Source of the DNA: Anaerolineae bacterium | GTDB lineage: Bacteria; Chloroflexota; Anaerolineae; Aggregatilineales; Phototrophicaceae | Direction of reading: 5' to 3' | DNA: 64,000 bases | NCBI GenBank assembly: GCA_022843385.1 | Contig: JALHNT010000016.1 | Span: 81,937 to 145,936, forward strand | Shown here: positions 24,711-34,027 of the stretch, piece by piece | Position numbering within the stretch: the stretch's first letter is position 1 | Layout of the letters: the number at the start of each line of letters is the position of its first letter | Made by a program: the position numbers and the translations under genes | Notes under the pieces: generated by a model | Told to the model about the DNA's origin: nothing | Seen by the model: the letters and a program-made list of their open reading frames with translations, nothing else | Databases searched by the model: none

Positions 24711-27700
24711 TCATTCGCCGGTCTTGCCTCGCAGCAGGTCTTCGATCAATCCCATCGTATCGATGTTCAGATCGGTTGGCGCTGAAGGTGATGAAGTGCT
24801 GGTGATTTCAACGGCGCTATTCTGATGAGCCAGGACTGGCGATGCGGTTGACACCCAGGCAGCTCGCTGCGACTGCGGCCACATCTGTTGATGAATGCGG
24901 TTAATCAGGAGCGCCGGATTTTCCACCAATGCTGTCTGAATGATGCTGACGCGGTTATTTTCCGGCACAAAGGCGCGCCCGCGCGGCAGGTTATCGGCGG
25001 TGAGTCCACTCAAACGCAAGCCGAAAGGTTGCAGGCTGTCGCGGGCGGAGAGGGCGAAACCGGAGCGTTTGAGCAGCAGTTGTTTGATGAAGGGGTCCAT
25101 CACCCGATCCAGATAACCGGCTGTCCAGATGCTCAGGAGACCATCGCTGTACTGGCGCGCTAAATCGCGCAACTGGCGCAGCGCCGGATGAGCCGCGCCC
25201 AGGGCATCAACCAGCACATCGTAATCGTCAATGATGAGCGTGGTCTGTGGCGGGTGGGGCAGTCGGCGCAGCGTTTGCAGTTCCTCCGCCAGTTCATTCA
25301 GGCGACTGAGAAAATCATCGACATCGGTCATGTAGCACAGGGTATGCCGCAGCGCTGCCAGACCTTTCAGGCTGCGCCCATTGAGATCAAGCAACAGCAG
25401 GCGCATTTGATCGGGCGGGAACTGCATGGCCGCCGCCAGCGCAGCCGCTTGGAGCAGGTTAGTCTTGCCCGAACCGGGCGGTCCAGTCACGACAAAATGT
25501 GGGCCGGAAAGTCGCCAGTCCAGATGAAACAGGCTCAAGGCATCATCGTCGCGCCGTCCCAGTGTGGAGATGAGGTGTGGGATGTGGTCGCTGTGTGCGG
25601 GTGCGGGTGCAAGGGGCAGCATATCCAACGGAATCAGGCTGGGTAATTCGTGAATGGGCGCGGGAGCGTGTGATGCCGGGGCTTGGGAGCTGTTGGCAGG
25701 AGTACCCTGTCCATTGAGATAGGCGCTGTTCATGGCGTCGATCACCCGGCGCATCTGACGGATGACGGCCTCTTCACTCTCTGGCAGATCGTCCATCGCT
25801 GGCAGACAAAGCTGACAGGCCAGCGGTGGAGTGGCAGCGATGAAACCGCGACCGTGCGGCAGCCGGCTATCGAGGGCGATCTGAATCGAACCGACGCTCA
25901 TGACGTAGTCAGCTGGATTGCCCAGTTGCAGGGCGATGCGCTGTGGCATGAGTGAGCGCAATCGCTCTGGCACCGCGGTCACGGTGCTGGCGGTGATGAC
26001 GAGGTAGATGTGCACGGCGCGGCCCTCGTTCACCAGGCGCTCAAACGCCGTCATGTGGCTTTCGTAACAGCTATCGCGGAATTGTTCGTACTGGTCGATG
26101 AAGACGACGATCACCGGTTCGTGCGGACTGCGGTTGGTCTGACGCTCTTCCAGCAGCGTTAACAAGCGGGCGAAAAGTCGGCGGATTCGTTCGGCTTCGG
26201 TCCCGTGAATGACTGTCTCGGCATGGGGCAGGCGGCTGATCTCGGTCAGCCCGTGACCGGTGAAGCTCAGGCAATACAGATGCAATTGCTGTGGCGGGTG
26301 AAGATGCGCCAGACTGAAGGCCAGTGTGCGCAGCGCGGTTGTCTTGCCCGAGTCTGGGCCGCCGAAGATGAGCAGATGACCGCTGTGCTGGGTCATCTCT
26401 GGATTATCACCCGGATTGAGGTGTATCCACAGCGGCGTCTGGGTGCGGTTGTAGATGTCATCAATCAGGCCAATCGGCGCACTGCCCGGTTCGATGCGTA
26501 GGCCACGCAGGTCACGAGCTGGCAGCCATTCGACACCATTCCAGCCGCCATAGCCGACACCCGTGAAGGCCGTCTGCAATGTCAGCGCATCATCGAGCGG
26601 GGCGAGCAACAGACGCGGCACGGCTGGAATCTGATTGTCGCGGGCATAGTCTTCGATCAATTCGGCGATGGCCTGGGCGGTGGTGTGAACCCCATCATCG
26701 GGGGCATGGTCGATCACAGTGGGATAGGCGACGTCGGATTCGGGCAGCAGATTGATGACTTCACCCGCTTCCGTAATCAGTTCCAGGATCAGTTCATCGT
26801 TTCCAGTCGTGACCGGGCTGGGATGATAGTCGCCACCGACCGAAGCCGTCTGGAACTGCTTGAACAACCCCCGTTCGCCCACCTGAAAATAGCCGCGTCC
26901 GGGCCAACCGGGCGGGAGATAAGCGGCGTCCGGGCGGCGCAACATGGCGCGACTGGCCTCGATGTTTTGGACGCGCAGGCAGATGCGGAATTGCAGGTTG
27001 GCGTTCATCTCGTCGGTGATGACGTCCATCGGACTTTGAGTCGCCAGAATCAGATGTAAGCCGAGGCCGCGCCCGACCTGGGCGATCTTGACCAGTTCGT
27101 GCAGGAAATCCGGCATCTCACGGGCGAGTTGGGCAAATTCGTCCACCAGGATAAACAGGTGTGGCAGTGGCGTATAAGACGGGTCCTGGATGTGGGCGAT
27201 GGTACGGGAATAGTGCCGGTGATACTGGGTGATATCGCGCAGATTGAGCCGCTTGAGGAACTGCTGACGGGCGCGGATTTCGGCTCGCAGCGCTTCCAGG
27301 GCGCGTTCGATCAGCAGTCCATCGAGGTTGGTAATCGTGCCGACGGTATGCGGCAGTTGAGCGAAGACCTGGAAGGTGCTGCCGCCCTTAAAGTCGATCA
27401 ACAGGAAGTTGAGCAGGCGCGGATCATGTTCCAGCGCTAAGGCGCATACCATCGTCTGAAGCAGCTCGCTTTTGCCCGCGCCAGTGGTGCCGGCCAGAAC
27501 ACCATGTGGGCCGTGATGATCCTCATCCAGCCAGAGTTGCAGGCTGTTGGTCTGGCTCTCGCGGCCAATCTCGATGGGGAAGGGCAGGACACCGCGCGGG
27601 ATGGGACGCCGCCAGCGCTCATCCATCAGGGTGCGCAGATGGTCAAGCCGATGAATGGCGTATAGCTCCAGGAAGTTGATGCGGCGCGGCAGACGAGTCC

Positions 27701-28910
27701 CGCTGTCGCCGTGAGCAACGGTCATGGCGGAGAGGGCGCGGGCGATATGCTCGGCGTCGGGCGGGGTGAGGCTGTCAATCGCGCTGCCGATCAACTCATC
27801 CTGATTATCGGTCGCATGGCTGATGCGAAAACGATCCTCGTCATCGATCTCAACCCAGGCGTCAAAGTCATGGACGGCGGGCGATCGCGCGGGGAGCAGG
27901 GCTACCAGCGAGGCATTCAGCCGATCTGCAGCATGGGTGAGCAGGGCGTAGATTGGCTCGTGCTGGATCAGGCTGATGTCATCGACCAGCAGCAGCAGGT
28001 GTGGCGCGGACGCCGGACGGTCACGACGCTCCTCAAGCACCTGCGTCAGGTTGCTCAATAGATGATGGATATGTTCCGGCTCGAAGGCCATCAGATCGCC
28101 ACTGCCGGAGTGGTCGCCCATGCTGGTGTGTGGCAGCCATTCCATCCACGACCAGTCAGTGTAGTGTGTGCGCGAGGCGATGATGTGAACCCGGAGATCG
28201 CGGGGCGCATGGGTCAGGCTGAGGTGACAGAGCAGGCTGCGGGCGGCCTTCAACACCTGCGGACGCTCGCCGCTGAGGGCAAGCGAGGGATAGGCGGCCA
28301 GCGAGACGGCCAGCGGCACATCGCGCAGCAGGCGGTAATCATCGGCCAGCGCCAGGGCGCGCTCCAGCTCCGGGACATCGCTATCCGGGTCTGGCAACTT
28401 GATGCGGACAGCCGACGGAAGGAAACCCACCCCCAGCCGCACGGCGGTGAATTCCGCGTCACCGGGACTGCACTCCCACAGATGATCTTTCGCCAGCACA
28501 CGGTTCAGGCTGTCGCTGGGGTCGGGGAAGCTGGCGTTCAGGCTGGCGACCTGGACATCATAAGCGGCTTGCAGGCGAGCGCGTTTCTTTTCCAGCAACC
28601 GGATGTACTGCTGGCTGACTTCGAGTCGTTGTCGTTCATAATCGCGGCGACGCCAGCGTTGAGCCAGGATCGTCCCGCCGATGGTGATGAGCGCCAGGAA
28701 CAGGAGAGGGACTGCCGACAGCAGGCTGTTGGGGTTATCGCCCGCGCGGAACATATAGAAGAGCGCCATGATGCCGATGCCGGCGACCGGGATGGTGGTG
28801 ATGAGCCAGTTCTGTTCCGGCAGGCGCGGCTGGGCCGGCGGCGCGGGGATGTCGATGGTGTCTTCCGGCAGCCGGGGATTCCAGGGACGAGCAGGACGAT
28901 CAGCCGGCAT
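24711..28910 (-). CDS. Type VII secretion FtsK/SpoIIIE-like motor ATPase, EccC/EssC family
   Basis: 1399 residues, the right length for EccC/EssC. Two membrane helices near the N-terminus (about 35-54 and 63-85) precede three tandem FtsK/SpoIIIE ATPase domains. ATPase 1 has Walker A GTTGAGKSE (about 472) and Walker B LFILVDEFAQL (about 586) with the catalytic Glu, so it should be active. ATPase 2 has GGPDSGKTTA (about 848) and a Walker B that reads VVFIDQYEQF. ATPase 3 has GPPGSGKTN (about 1142) and TLIIDDYDVL; loss of the Walker B Glu in domains 2 and 3 is common in the family. No N-terminal FHA domain is present, unlike Firmicutes EssC, so the build is closer to actinobacterial EccC. It powers export of WXG100 proteins, here encoded immediately upstream. 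Confidence 0.93.
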   Translation of the reverse strand: MPADRPARPWNPRLPEDTIDIPAPPAQPRLPEQNWLITTIPVAGIGIMALFYMFRAGDNPNSLLSAVPLLFLALITIGGTILAQRWRRRDYERQRLEVSQQYIRLLEKKRARLQAAYDVQVASLNASFPDPSDSLNRVLAKDHLWECSPGDAEFTAVRLGVGFLPSAVRIKLPDPDSDVPELERALALADDYRLLRDVPLAVSLAAYPSLALSGERPQVLKAARSLLCHLSLTHAPRDLRVHIIASRTHYTDWSWMEWLPHTSMGDHSGSGDLMAFEPEHIHHLLSNLTQVLEERRDRPASAPHLLLLVDDISLIQHEPIYALLTHAADRLNASLVALLPARSPAVHDFDAWVEIDDEDRFRISHATDNQDELIGSAIDSLTPPDAEHIARALSAMTVAHGDSGTRLPRRINFLELYAIHRLDHLRTLMDERWRRPIPRGVLPFPIEIGRESQTNSLQLWLDEDHHGPHGVLAGTTGAGKSELLQTMVCALALEHDPRLLNFLLIDFKGGSTFQVFAQLPHTVGTITNLDGLLIERALEALRAEIRARQQFLKRLNLRDITQYHRHYSRTIAHIQDPSYTPLPHLFILVDEFAQLAREMPDFLHELVKIAQVGRGLGLHLILATQSPMDVITDEMNANLQFRICLRVQNIEASRAMLRRPDAAYLPPGWPGRGYFQVGERGLFKQFQTASVGGDYHPSPVTTGNDELILELITEAGEVINLLPESDVAYPTVIDHAPDDGVHTTAQAIAELIEDYARDNQIPAVPRLLLAPLDDALTLQTAFTGVGYGGWNGVEWLPARDLRGLRIEPGSAPIGLIDDIYNRTQTPLWIHLNPGDNPEMTQHSGHLLIFGGPDSGKTTALRTLAFSLAHLHPPQQLHLYCLSFTGHGLTEISRLPHAETVIHGTEAERIRRLFARLLTLLEERQTNRSPHEPVIVVFIDQYEQFRDSCYESHMTAFERLVNEGRAVHIYLVITASTVTAVPERLRSLMPQRIALQLGNPADYVMSVGSIQIALDSRLPHGRGFIAATPPLACQLCLPAMDDLPESEEAVIRQMRRVIDAMNSAYLNGQGTPANSSQAPASHAPAPIHELPSLIPLDMLPLAPAPAHSDHIPHLISTLGRRDDDALSLFHLDWRLSGPHFVVTGPPGSGKTNLLQAAALAAAMQFPPDQMRLLLLDLNGRSLKGLAALRHTLCYMTDVDDFLSRLNELAEELQTLRRLPHPPQTTLIIDDYDVLVDALGAAHPALRQLRDLARQYSDGLLSIWTAGYLDRVMDPFIKQLLLKRSGFALSARDSLQPFGLRLSGLTADNLPRGRAFVPENNRVSIIQTALVENPALLINRIHQQMWPQSQRAAWVSTASPVLAHQNSAVEITSTSSPSAPTDLNIDTMGLIEDLLRGKTGE

Positions 28911-28915
28911 GATGC

Positions 28916-29185
28916 TCAGAAAGCCTCATCCACCAACTGCATCCGCCGCGCCTGATCTTCCAGTTCGGTGGCGAATTTTTCCAGAATCATGACCCATTGT
29001 TCCATTTCCGGCAGGGTTTCGTTCCACAGCGTGAAGAAGCGATCGGCTCGCTTGCCGATCCACTGGATGCTCTCGACGCTGGACTTAAGCGACTCGATCT
29101 CGGTGCGGATGGCTTCCGCTTCCTGCCGAATCCGCAGCGCCCGCTGGAGCAGCTCGGTATAGGGAACTTTGATGAGGTCGGTCAT
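28916..29185 (-). CDS. WXG100-family protein (EsxA-like)
   Basis: 89 residues, the size of ESAT-6/WXG100 proteins, predicted as a helix-turn-helix hairpin. The central turn carries SIQWIGKRADRFF, a genuine W-x-G (Trp-Ile-Gly), followed by an amphipathic second helix (WVMILEKFATELEDQARRM). WXG100 proteins are exported as dimers by the EccC/EssC motor and often regulate it. The gene lies 5 bases upstream of the motor gene and 2 bases downstream of the sister small helical gene, an arrangement typical of heterodimeric WXG100 pairs. Confidence 0.83.
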   Translation of the reverse strand: MTDLIKVPYTELLQRALRIRQEAEAIRTEIESLKSSVESIQWIGKRADRFFTLWNETLPEMEQWVMILEKFATELEDQARRMQLVDEAF

Positions 29186-29187
29186 GA

Positions 29188-29475
29188 TTACACCTGAGTC
29201 GAACGGGCGGCCAGTTCAATATCATCAGCTGCGGCGTTAAGTTTTTCCTGGAAGCCGCTCAACACCTCAAAGGCTTCGCGCAGCCGAGGTGTCACCCGAT
29301 AGTAAGCCGTGCGAAAGGCGTCGGCACCGGCGCTGGCGAAGCGATCTGACGTGAGCGCCAGGATTTGCTGATCGACGACATCAATGGCGGTCGTGACCCG
29401 TGTGACGCTGCGGTTGATGGCGCTGGCAGCTTCCCGCATCTGCGAGATGTGAGCGAAGATTTCCCCGGTTGGCAT
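29188..29475 (-). CDS. WXG100-like small helical protein (second member of the pair)
   Basis: 95 residues, helical hairpin type. First helix about 5-42 (HISQMREAASAINRSVTRV), turn with RFASAGADAFRTAYYRV in place of W-x-G, second helix with LREAFEVLSGFQEKLNAAADD. The A-G-A-D-A-F-x-x-x-Y turn fits the ESAT-6 fold without Trp. ATG 29475 is preferred over 29484 because AAGGATGAGG then sits at proper distance. With the 28916 product it likely forms the exported heterodimer. The resemblance of its helix 1 to the head of the CHAP protein supports a common export signal. Confidence 0.72.
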   Translation of the reverse strand: MPTGEIFAHISQMREAASAINRSVTRVTTAIDVVDQQILALTSDRFASAGADAFRTAYYRVTPRLREAFEVLSGFQEKLNAAADDIELAARSTQV

Positions 29476-29513
29476 AGGCCTCATCCTTTGGAATCCATCA
29501 TCCCGTTCACTAT

Positions 29514-29542
29514 AACATAGATTTGTGTCCGTGCCGGGTCAG
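29514..29542 (-). promoter_or_regulatory. Possible promoter ahead of the WXG100 pair
   Basis: Read on the minus strand, CTGACC (29542-29537) and TATGTT (29519-29514) are 17 bases apart, and a TATAGT lies just downstream. It overlaps the end of the kinase gene and would allow the secretion genes to be transcribed separately from the FHA-kinase pair. Each box matches consensus at 4 of 6 positions. Confidence 0.35.
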
Positions 29543-30636
29543 CGATTCCCGATCATGAGCACCAGCACGATGATGACCACCCAGACGATCACCGAGATCA
29601 GGCTGGTGGTCAGCAGCCAGTCGCGGGGGCGCAGGCGGGGGCGCAGCGGATGAACATCATGCTGGGTGGCGATGTCGTCCAGCGCGAAAGCATGATCGGT
29701 GGTATACGCCTGTGCTGGTATTTCATGAGCTGTTAGGGTCGGTGGCAGGGGATTGAGCAGATAGGGTTGGTTGGCCGGTATGACAATCGCGGCTGTCAAC
29801 GCATCAACCAATTCCACCAGATCGCGATAGCGCCCGGCTCGGTCATCCAGCGCCTTTTGAAAGATCGTGTCCAGCGCTTCAAGGTCTGCGCCGATGATGT
29901 CGCCCGGCAGTTCCGGTGGGGGGATGCGGCTGGGCTTGCGCCACGTCTGCTGGCGGATGTGATCGCGAGCGCGCTGACGGGTTTCCTGCACCGTTGCCCC
30001 GACGGTTTGTGGGGTGAAAATGGCATGATGCCCGAAGAGCATTTCATAGGCCACCAGACCAAAACTGTAATTGTCACCCATTTCATCGAATGGCTCATCC
30101 GGCGGCGGCATGTAAATGCTGGTGCCGGCATGATGCTGAGCGCGGGTCGTTTGCTCACCCATCAGTGCGATGCTGAAATCGAGCAGATAGGGGATGTCCA
30201 GCCCGCTGATGTTAGACGGTTTGATGTCGCGGTGAATGATCTTTTTGCGGTGCAGCGCATTGATGGTCGATGCGATGACCCGCAGGATGTCCAGTCGCCG
30301 TTCCATCGGGACGCGCAGCATCTCACCGCTGGCGATCAGCCGGTCATAGGTTTCCCCTTCAATATACTGCATCATCAAATACGGACGTTCGCCTTCGAGA
30401 TCGTAATCATACAGCGCCGGGACGTGTGGGTGATGCAGCCGGCGCAGCGCCTTGATCTCAGTCTCCAGACTCGCTCGATGCTTGCCGTCGGGGTCGTTGG
30501 CGATCAAGGCCTCATTCATGAACTTGATGGCGACGGTATGAACGCCATTGCTGGCGCGCCAGACATCACCGGATGAGCCGCTGCCCAGCCGATATTCCAG
30601 CGTGTAATTGTTGACGCGGTAGCCAGAAGCGATCAT
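29539..30636 (-). CDS. Ser/Thr protein kinase with C-terminal membrane anchor
   Basis: 365 residues. The kinase domain (about 8-290) has a glycine loop LGSGSSGDVW, VAIKF lysine, catalytic loop IIHRDIKPSN (about 134-141) and a metal-binding Asp in LLDFSIA (DFS instead of DFG). The activation segment is short, and GTSIYMPPPDE replaces the usual APE. One membrane helix (about 340-362) ends the chain with almost nothing outside. Catalytic Lys, Asp, Asn and metal Asp are all present, so activity is likely despite DFS. The start overlaps the stop of the FHA gene by ATGA, a coupled sensor pair. Ess systems use a pseudokinase-fold membrane subunit (EssB) with the same cytosolic-kinase-then-helix topology; whether this is its counterpart is inference. 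Confidence 0.85.
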   Translation of the reverse strand: MIASGYRVNNYTLEYRLGSGSSGDVWRASNGVHTVAIKFMNEALIANDPDGKHRASLETEIKALRRLHHPHVPALYDYDLEGERPYLMMQYIEGETYDRLIASGEMLRVPMERRLDILRVIASTINALHRKKIIHRDIKPSNISGLDIPYLLDFSIALMGEQTTRAQHHAGTSIYMPPPDEPFDEMGDNYSFGLVAYEMLFGHHAIFTPQTVGATVQETRQRARDHIRQQTWRKPSRIPPPELPGDIIGADLEALDTIFQKALDDRAGRYRDLVELVDALTAAIVIPANQPYLLNPLPPTLTAHEIPAQAYTTDHAFALDDIATQHDVHPLRPRLRPRDWLLTTSLISVIVWVVIIVLVLMIGNR

Positions 30637-31205
30637 AACCGGGTTGCAGCAGATCGGGTATCACCAGGAAGGACGAAACGGACGGTCACGCTGGTGCCAA
30701 ACATGACGACATCATCATTATACAGCCGCTCCGGCTGATCAGGCTTGATGGCCTCGAACTTCCCCTCTTTGCGGATGGCCGTGCCATACGAACTGCCGCT
30801 GTCGATCAGGCGGTATTCGCGGGTGGCATCATCCGAGGAGAAGACAGCGTGGCGGCGCGAGATGCTCTTTTCATCCAGCGCAATCAGCACTTTTTGTTCC
30901 GGGTTATAAAAGCGTCCGATGATGAACTCGCTGCTGGGCAGAGGGATTTCGCTGGGGCCGCGCACCCCGCCGGAGAGGATGACCAGCCGGCCATAGGCCG
31001 AGCGCCCGCCACCAGACGGGACATTGGTTGGATGATTGGTGGCGTACGCGCTCTGTGGATTGGTCGGCATGATGGGCGACGAAGGCTGGCGTGTATTCTC
31101 ACGCCGATTGCGGGTGAGCGTCAGCCAGATGATGTACACCATTTGCAGGACAGCCAGGATGAACAGAGTGAAGGTTAAGTACCAGATAGCGGAGATAATA
31201 TCCAT
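30633..31205 (-). CDS. Membrane-anchored FHA-domain protein
   Basis: 190 residues. One N-terminal membrane helix (about 5-27) and a short Pro/Asn/Ser-rich linker precede a cytosolic FHA domain (about 93-180). The phospho-threonine-binding residues are visible: FIIGRFYN (Arg), SISRRHAVF (Ser, His) and the SGSSYGTAI loop where many FHA domains have Asn. FHA domains bind phospho-Thr peptides, here presumably made by the kinase whose start overlaps this stop. ATG 31205 is chosen over an upstream ATG at 31289 because it opens directly on the membrane helix and follows GGGG at good distance. It is the first gene of the minus-strand type VII operon. Confidence 0.85.
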   Translation of the reverse strand: MDIISAIWYLTFTLFILAVLQMVYIIWLTLTRNRRENTRQPSSPIMPTNPQSAYATNHPTNVPSGGGRSAYGRLVILSGGVRGPSEIPLPSSEFIIGRFYNPEQKVLIALDEKSISRRHAVFSSDDATREYRLIDSGSSYGTAIRKEGKFEAIKPDQPERLYNDDVVMFGTSVTVRFVLPGDTRSAATRL

Positions 31206-32134
31206 AGCACGCCCCAATTGAGCCGGACCAACACGCCAATATCCTGAATCAATGATAGTGGGAAGCGCCGTGATTCGCCAGTTCATCATGGCTCAACTTC
31301 GTGTGCTGCTGTTTCGACAATACCTCTTTGCTGCTGATTTTGCTGTTACAAAGACGGATTCACCACTGAGACACAGAGAACACCGAGAGCAAGCAGAGCC
31401 GGTTGATTCACATGATTCGTCAGATTCGTCAGATTCGCATCACTCCTTTTTTCGATTCGCGAATCTTGGGTAGTGGTTTTCCCTCAAGTGTTGCAAAAGT
31501 TAGAAATGTTGCAAGTGTTGCAAGTCTCCTTTTTGTGCAACTCCAGTTTTGTGTCGTCGTCGTCGTCGGACAGACACCGACAGAAAGACAAAGATGGAAA
31601 GACCAACTCTAGAGAACACAGAGGACACAGCGCGAAAACAGAGCGAACCCGCACAAGATTCTGCAAATGCGGCAAATTCTGCACTGGCCTTTTTTGTAGT
31701 TTGTGCAGAATAGCTTTCAGCCATCAGCCATCAGCTTTCAGCGAAAGACGAACACAGAGGACACAGAGCGCAATCCGAGTCATTCACTTTGAACTTAGCA
31801 CTCAGCACTTTCAACTCACAAATTGTCGTCAAAGTCGTCAAGGTCACTACTGCATTTTGTGACAATTGGCTTTCAGCATTCAGTCTGTTGACTGATAAAG
31901 GACGACTGTTGACTTCCTGTCGTCAGCATAAGCCCATTCCCGCCGTTACGGGTGAACTTTTGGTAAACTTTTTGGTACGGTTTTCGAGGTGGCGGCGCTA
32001 ACCATTTTGAGGGAGCCCTGACCGCGCCAGAGTTGATCAGTGGTTGGGAAACCGTTAAGAAAAATCGGGGTCACGCGAGACAAAATGATCCCGATAAAAA
32101 AGGGCATGGGCGCATCAGACTACAGGCTGGCAAA
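31206..32134. repeat. About 1 kb non-coding divergent spacer built of decayed dispersed repeats
   Basis: No credible gene on either strand. Recognisable pieces: an inverse copy (31413-31442) of the AATCTGACG repeats at 6786-6824; GAACACAGAGGACACAG-type runs near 31615 and 31753, the reverse complement of the CTCTGTGTCCTCTGCG runs near 7040; TTTCAGCCATCAG-type tandem bits near 31716-31745; and an AACTTAGCACTCAGCAC run near 31793. The stretch separates the minus-strand type VII operon from the plus-strand phosphatase/eCIS genes and holds the promoter region of the latter at its right end. Confidence 0.55.
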
Positions 32135-32164
32135 TTGTCCTCTACTCGCAACTCATGCTACAAT
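32135..32164 (+). promoter_or_regulatory. Possible promoter for the PP2C gene cluster
   Basis: TTGTCC (32135-32140) and TACAAT (32159-32164) are 18 bases apart, and the -10 is preceded by TGC (extended -10, TGCTACAAT). It lies about 50 bases before the ATG at 32217. The same GCTA(C/T)AAT core occurs before the eCIS ATPase and the 53765 kinase. Confidence 0.5.
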
Positions 32165-32216
32165 CGCTTGACACACATGAGCATTGGGGGATGCGGTGCA
32201 GCCGCTTCAATAGAAG

Positions 32217-34013
32217 ATGCTTTACTTGTTGACGCGCATCTCATCATTTTTCGCCAACATCGGCACGAGCTTCCGAGTTTTCTTTTCGTCACTCACCAGC
32301 CCCTTCACCAGCGCGATGTTTCAACTGCGCAATATTCGGACGAATAATCCGTTCACGCAGATGGGGGTGATGTTCCAGAATGGACAGCGCCAGGTACGCT
32401 ACTGGCTGGGGATGCCGGAACAACCCCGCGAATCGAAGGAACGAGGCGGCAAACCCAAGACGACCTTCCGTGATTGGTACGATAGCCTGCCTTGGCGGCG
32501 GGGCAAGTCGTGGCGGCGGGAAAAGGTCAGTCTGACCGCGCAGTTCTCCCAAATCCATCTGGTCAATCAACAGACGCAGATCCCCACTGTCGTACATATT
32601 GGGACGATGATCGGGCGCAGTGCATCGGATGTGATCGTGGAGAGCACCAGTCATCGCCCGGTAAGGCTGCGCTTCGCCCAGATTGATCCTGAACAATTCA
32701 AGGCACCGATGCGGCTGACCTATCTGGCGGGCGAAGCCAAGCTGACGGTGGATGGGGTCGAAGTTGAACGTGAAACGACAATCAAGGAACGGGCGGCCAT
32801 CCAGATTGATGACCAGTCCTATGAGTGCCAGTTATATGCCTGGGATAAACGCGCTATCGTCACACGAGTCGATGCCGGTTGGGCGACAATCCGGGGCAAA
32901 CGGGCCGATAACGAAGATGCGATTGGCATCTACCAGCACAGTAAGGCCTACTTGTTTGCGGTAGCTGATGGGGTGGGGAGTGGGCAGTATGGACAACTCA
33001 TCAGCGAATTCGCAATCCAATACCTGCTGGCGTCGTTCGACAAGAACATTCGCTATACGCTGCCCTGGCACGATATTCTGAAGAAAGCCTTCAATTATAT
33101 AAACGCTGAGGTGCGGTATTTCGGCCGCCGTTCGCCCAACGTGGAAGGTTCGACGCTGACGGCGGTGGTCATTAAGGACTGGGAAGCCTATGTAACCCAT
33201 GTCGGTGATACGCGGCTTTACCTCTGGCATGATGGCGAGATGCGGCAGTTGACCACCGACCACACCGAAAAGCGCCCGGTGATCGAACGCGATACCCGTT
33301 ATGCGGCTGAGATGGATGCCGCGCCTAAGACTCAGGATGTGTTGCTGAAGGCGATTGGCAAGCAGGATGGCATCGCGCCGGATGCATTCACCGTGTCGCT
33401 GCAACCTGGGGACCGGCTGCTGCTGTGCAGCGATGGGCTGACCAAATGCCTGTCGCTGGATGAAATTCGGCATACGTTGACGACGGTACGTTCAACACGC
33501 GCTGCTGACGAGCTGATGAAGCAAGCCAATGAACGTCATCCTGATGACAATGTGAGCGCGGTCACTCTGGAAGTTCTGCGTGAACCGTATGTTAAGGATT
33601 TGTGGGAAGCCTACAACAGCGAACGAGTGTACGCCGGCTACAGCCGTATGTGGTCGCTGCGGCTGAAGAAGCCCCGCGAAAACTATACTGTGCATCCAGC
33701 GATCAAGCAGCCCAATTTCTACGCCCGTCTGGCGCTGATTCTGTCGCTGTTGTTGATTATTCCGGCGTTCAACTGGTATCGCACGGCGGTGTTGGGAATG
33801 GTTGATGTACCGACCGCGACTTCGACGGCGACGCCTACCGCTGATCCGGTGATTGAGATGGAGATGACCCAGCAGATAATCAGCCCAACGCCTTTTGTAC
33901 CAACAGCAACAGCTACCGCGACTGCAACTCCTTTGCCGACGATCACGGCGACGCCGACCTTGACCCTGACACCGACACCCATTCCACCCACCAGCACGTT
34001 ACGGGTGGGGTGA
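32217..34013 (+). CDS. PP2C-type Ser/Thr phosphatase with FHA-like N-terminal domain and membrane anchor
   Basis: 598 residues. A basic N-terminal region (about 1-110) leads to a beta domain at about 115-210, with IGTMIGRSASDVIVES resembling an FHA start but lacking the S-x-x-H strand. The PP2C phosphatase core spans about 222-455, with the metal-ligand motifs GKRADNEDAIGI, FAVADGVGSG, YVTHVGDTRLYLW, LLLCSDGLTKCL and PDDNVSAVTL, all present, so it should be active. A membrane helix lies at about 502-523, then a Thr/Pro-rich external tail. It likely reverses phosphorylation by the locus kinases. The start is uncertain: no ribosome site precedes ATG 32217, and a later Met in the basic region is possible. 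Its stop overlaps a GTG of the next gene. Confidence 0.87.
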   Translation: MLYLLTRISSFFANIGTSFRVFFSSLTSPFTSAMFQLRNIRTNNPFTQMGVMFQNGQRQVRYWLGMPEQPRESKERGGKPKTTFRDWYDSLPWRRGKSWRREKVSLTAQFSQIHLVNQQTQIPTVVHIGTMIGRSASDVIVESTSHRPVRLRFAQIDPEQFKAPMRLTYLAGEAKLTVDGVEVERETTIKERAAIQIDDQSYECQLYAWDKRAIVTRVDAGWATIRGKRADNEDAIGIYQHSKAYLFAVADGVGSGQYGQLISEFAIQYLLASFDKNIRYTLPWHDILKKAFNYINAEVRYFGRRSPNVEGSTLTAVVIKDWEAYVTHVGDTRLYLWHDGEMRQLTTDHTEKRPVIERDTRYAAEMDAAPKTQDVLLKAIGKQDGIAPDAFTVSLQPGDRLLLCSDGLTKCLSLDEIRHTLTTVRSTRAADELMKQANERHPDDNVSAVTLEVLREPYVKDLWEAYNSERVYAGYSRMWSLRLKKPRENYTVHPAIKQPNFYARLALILSLLLIIPAFNWYRTAVLGMVDVPTATSTATPTADPVIEMEMTQQIISPTPFVPTATATATATPLPTITATPTLTLTPTPIPPTSTLRVG

Positions 34014-34027
34014 AAGAGAGAGTCTTT

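Noticed and set aside
31206..32134. Several short open frames in the 1 kb divergent spacer
   Set aside because: All are composed of decayed repeat sequence, lack ribosome sites and have no protein pattern.
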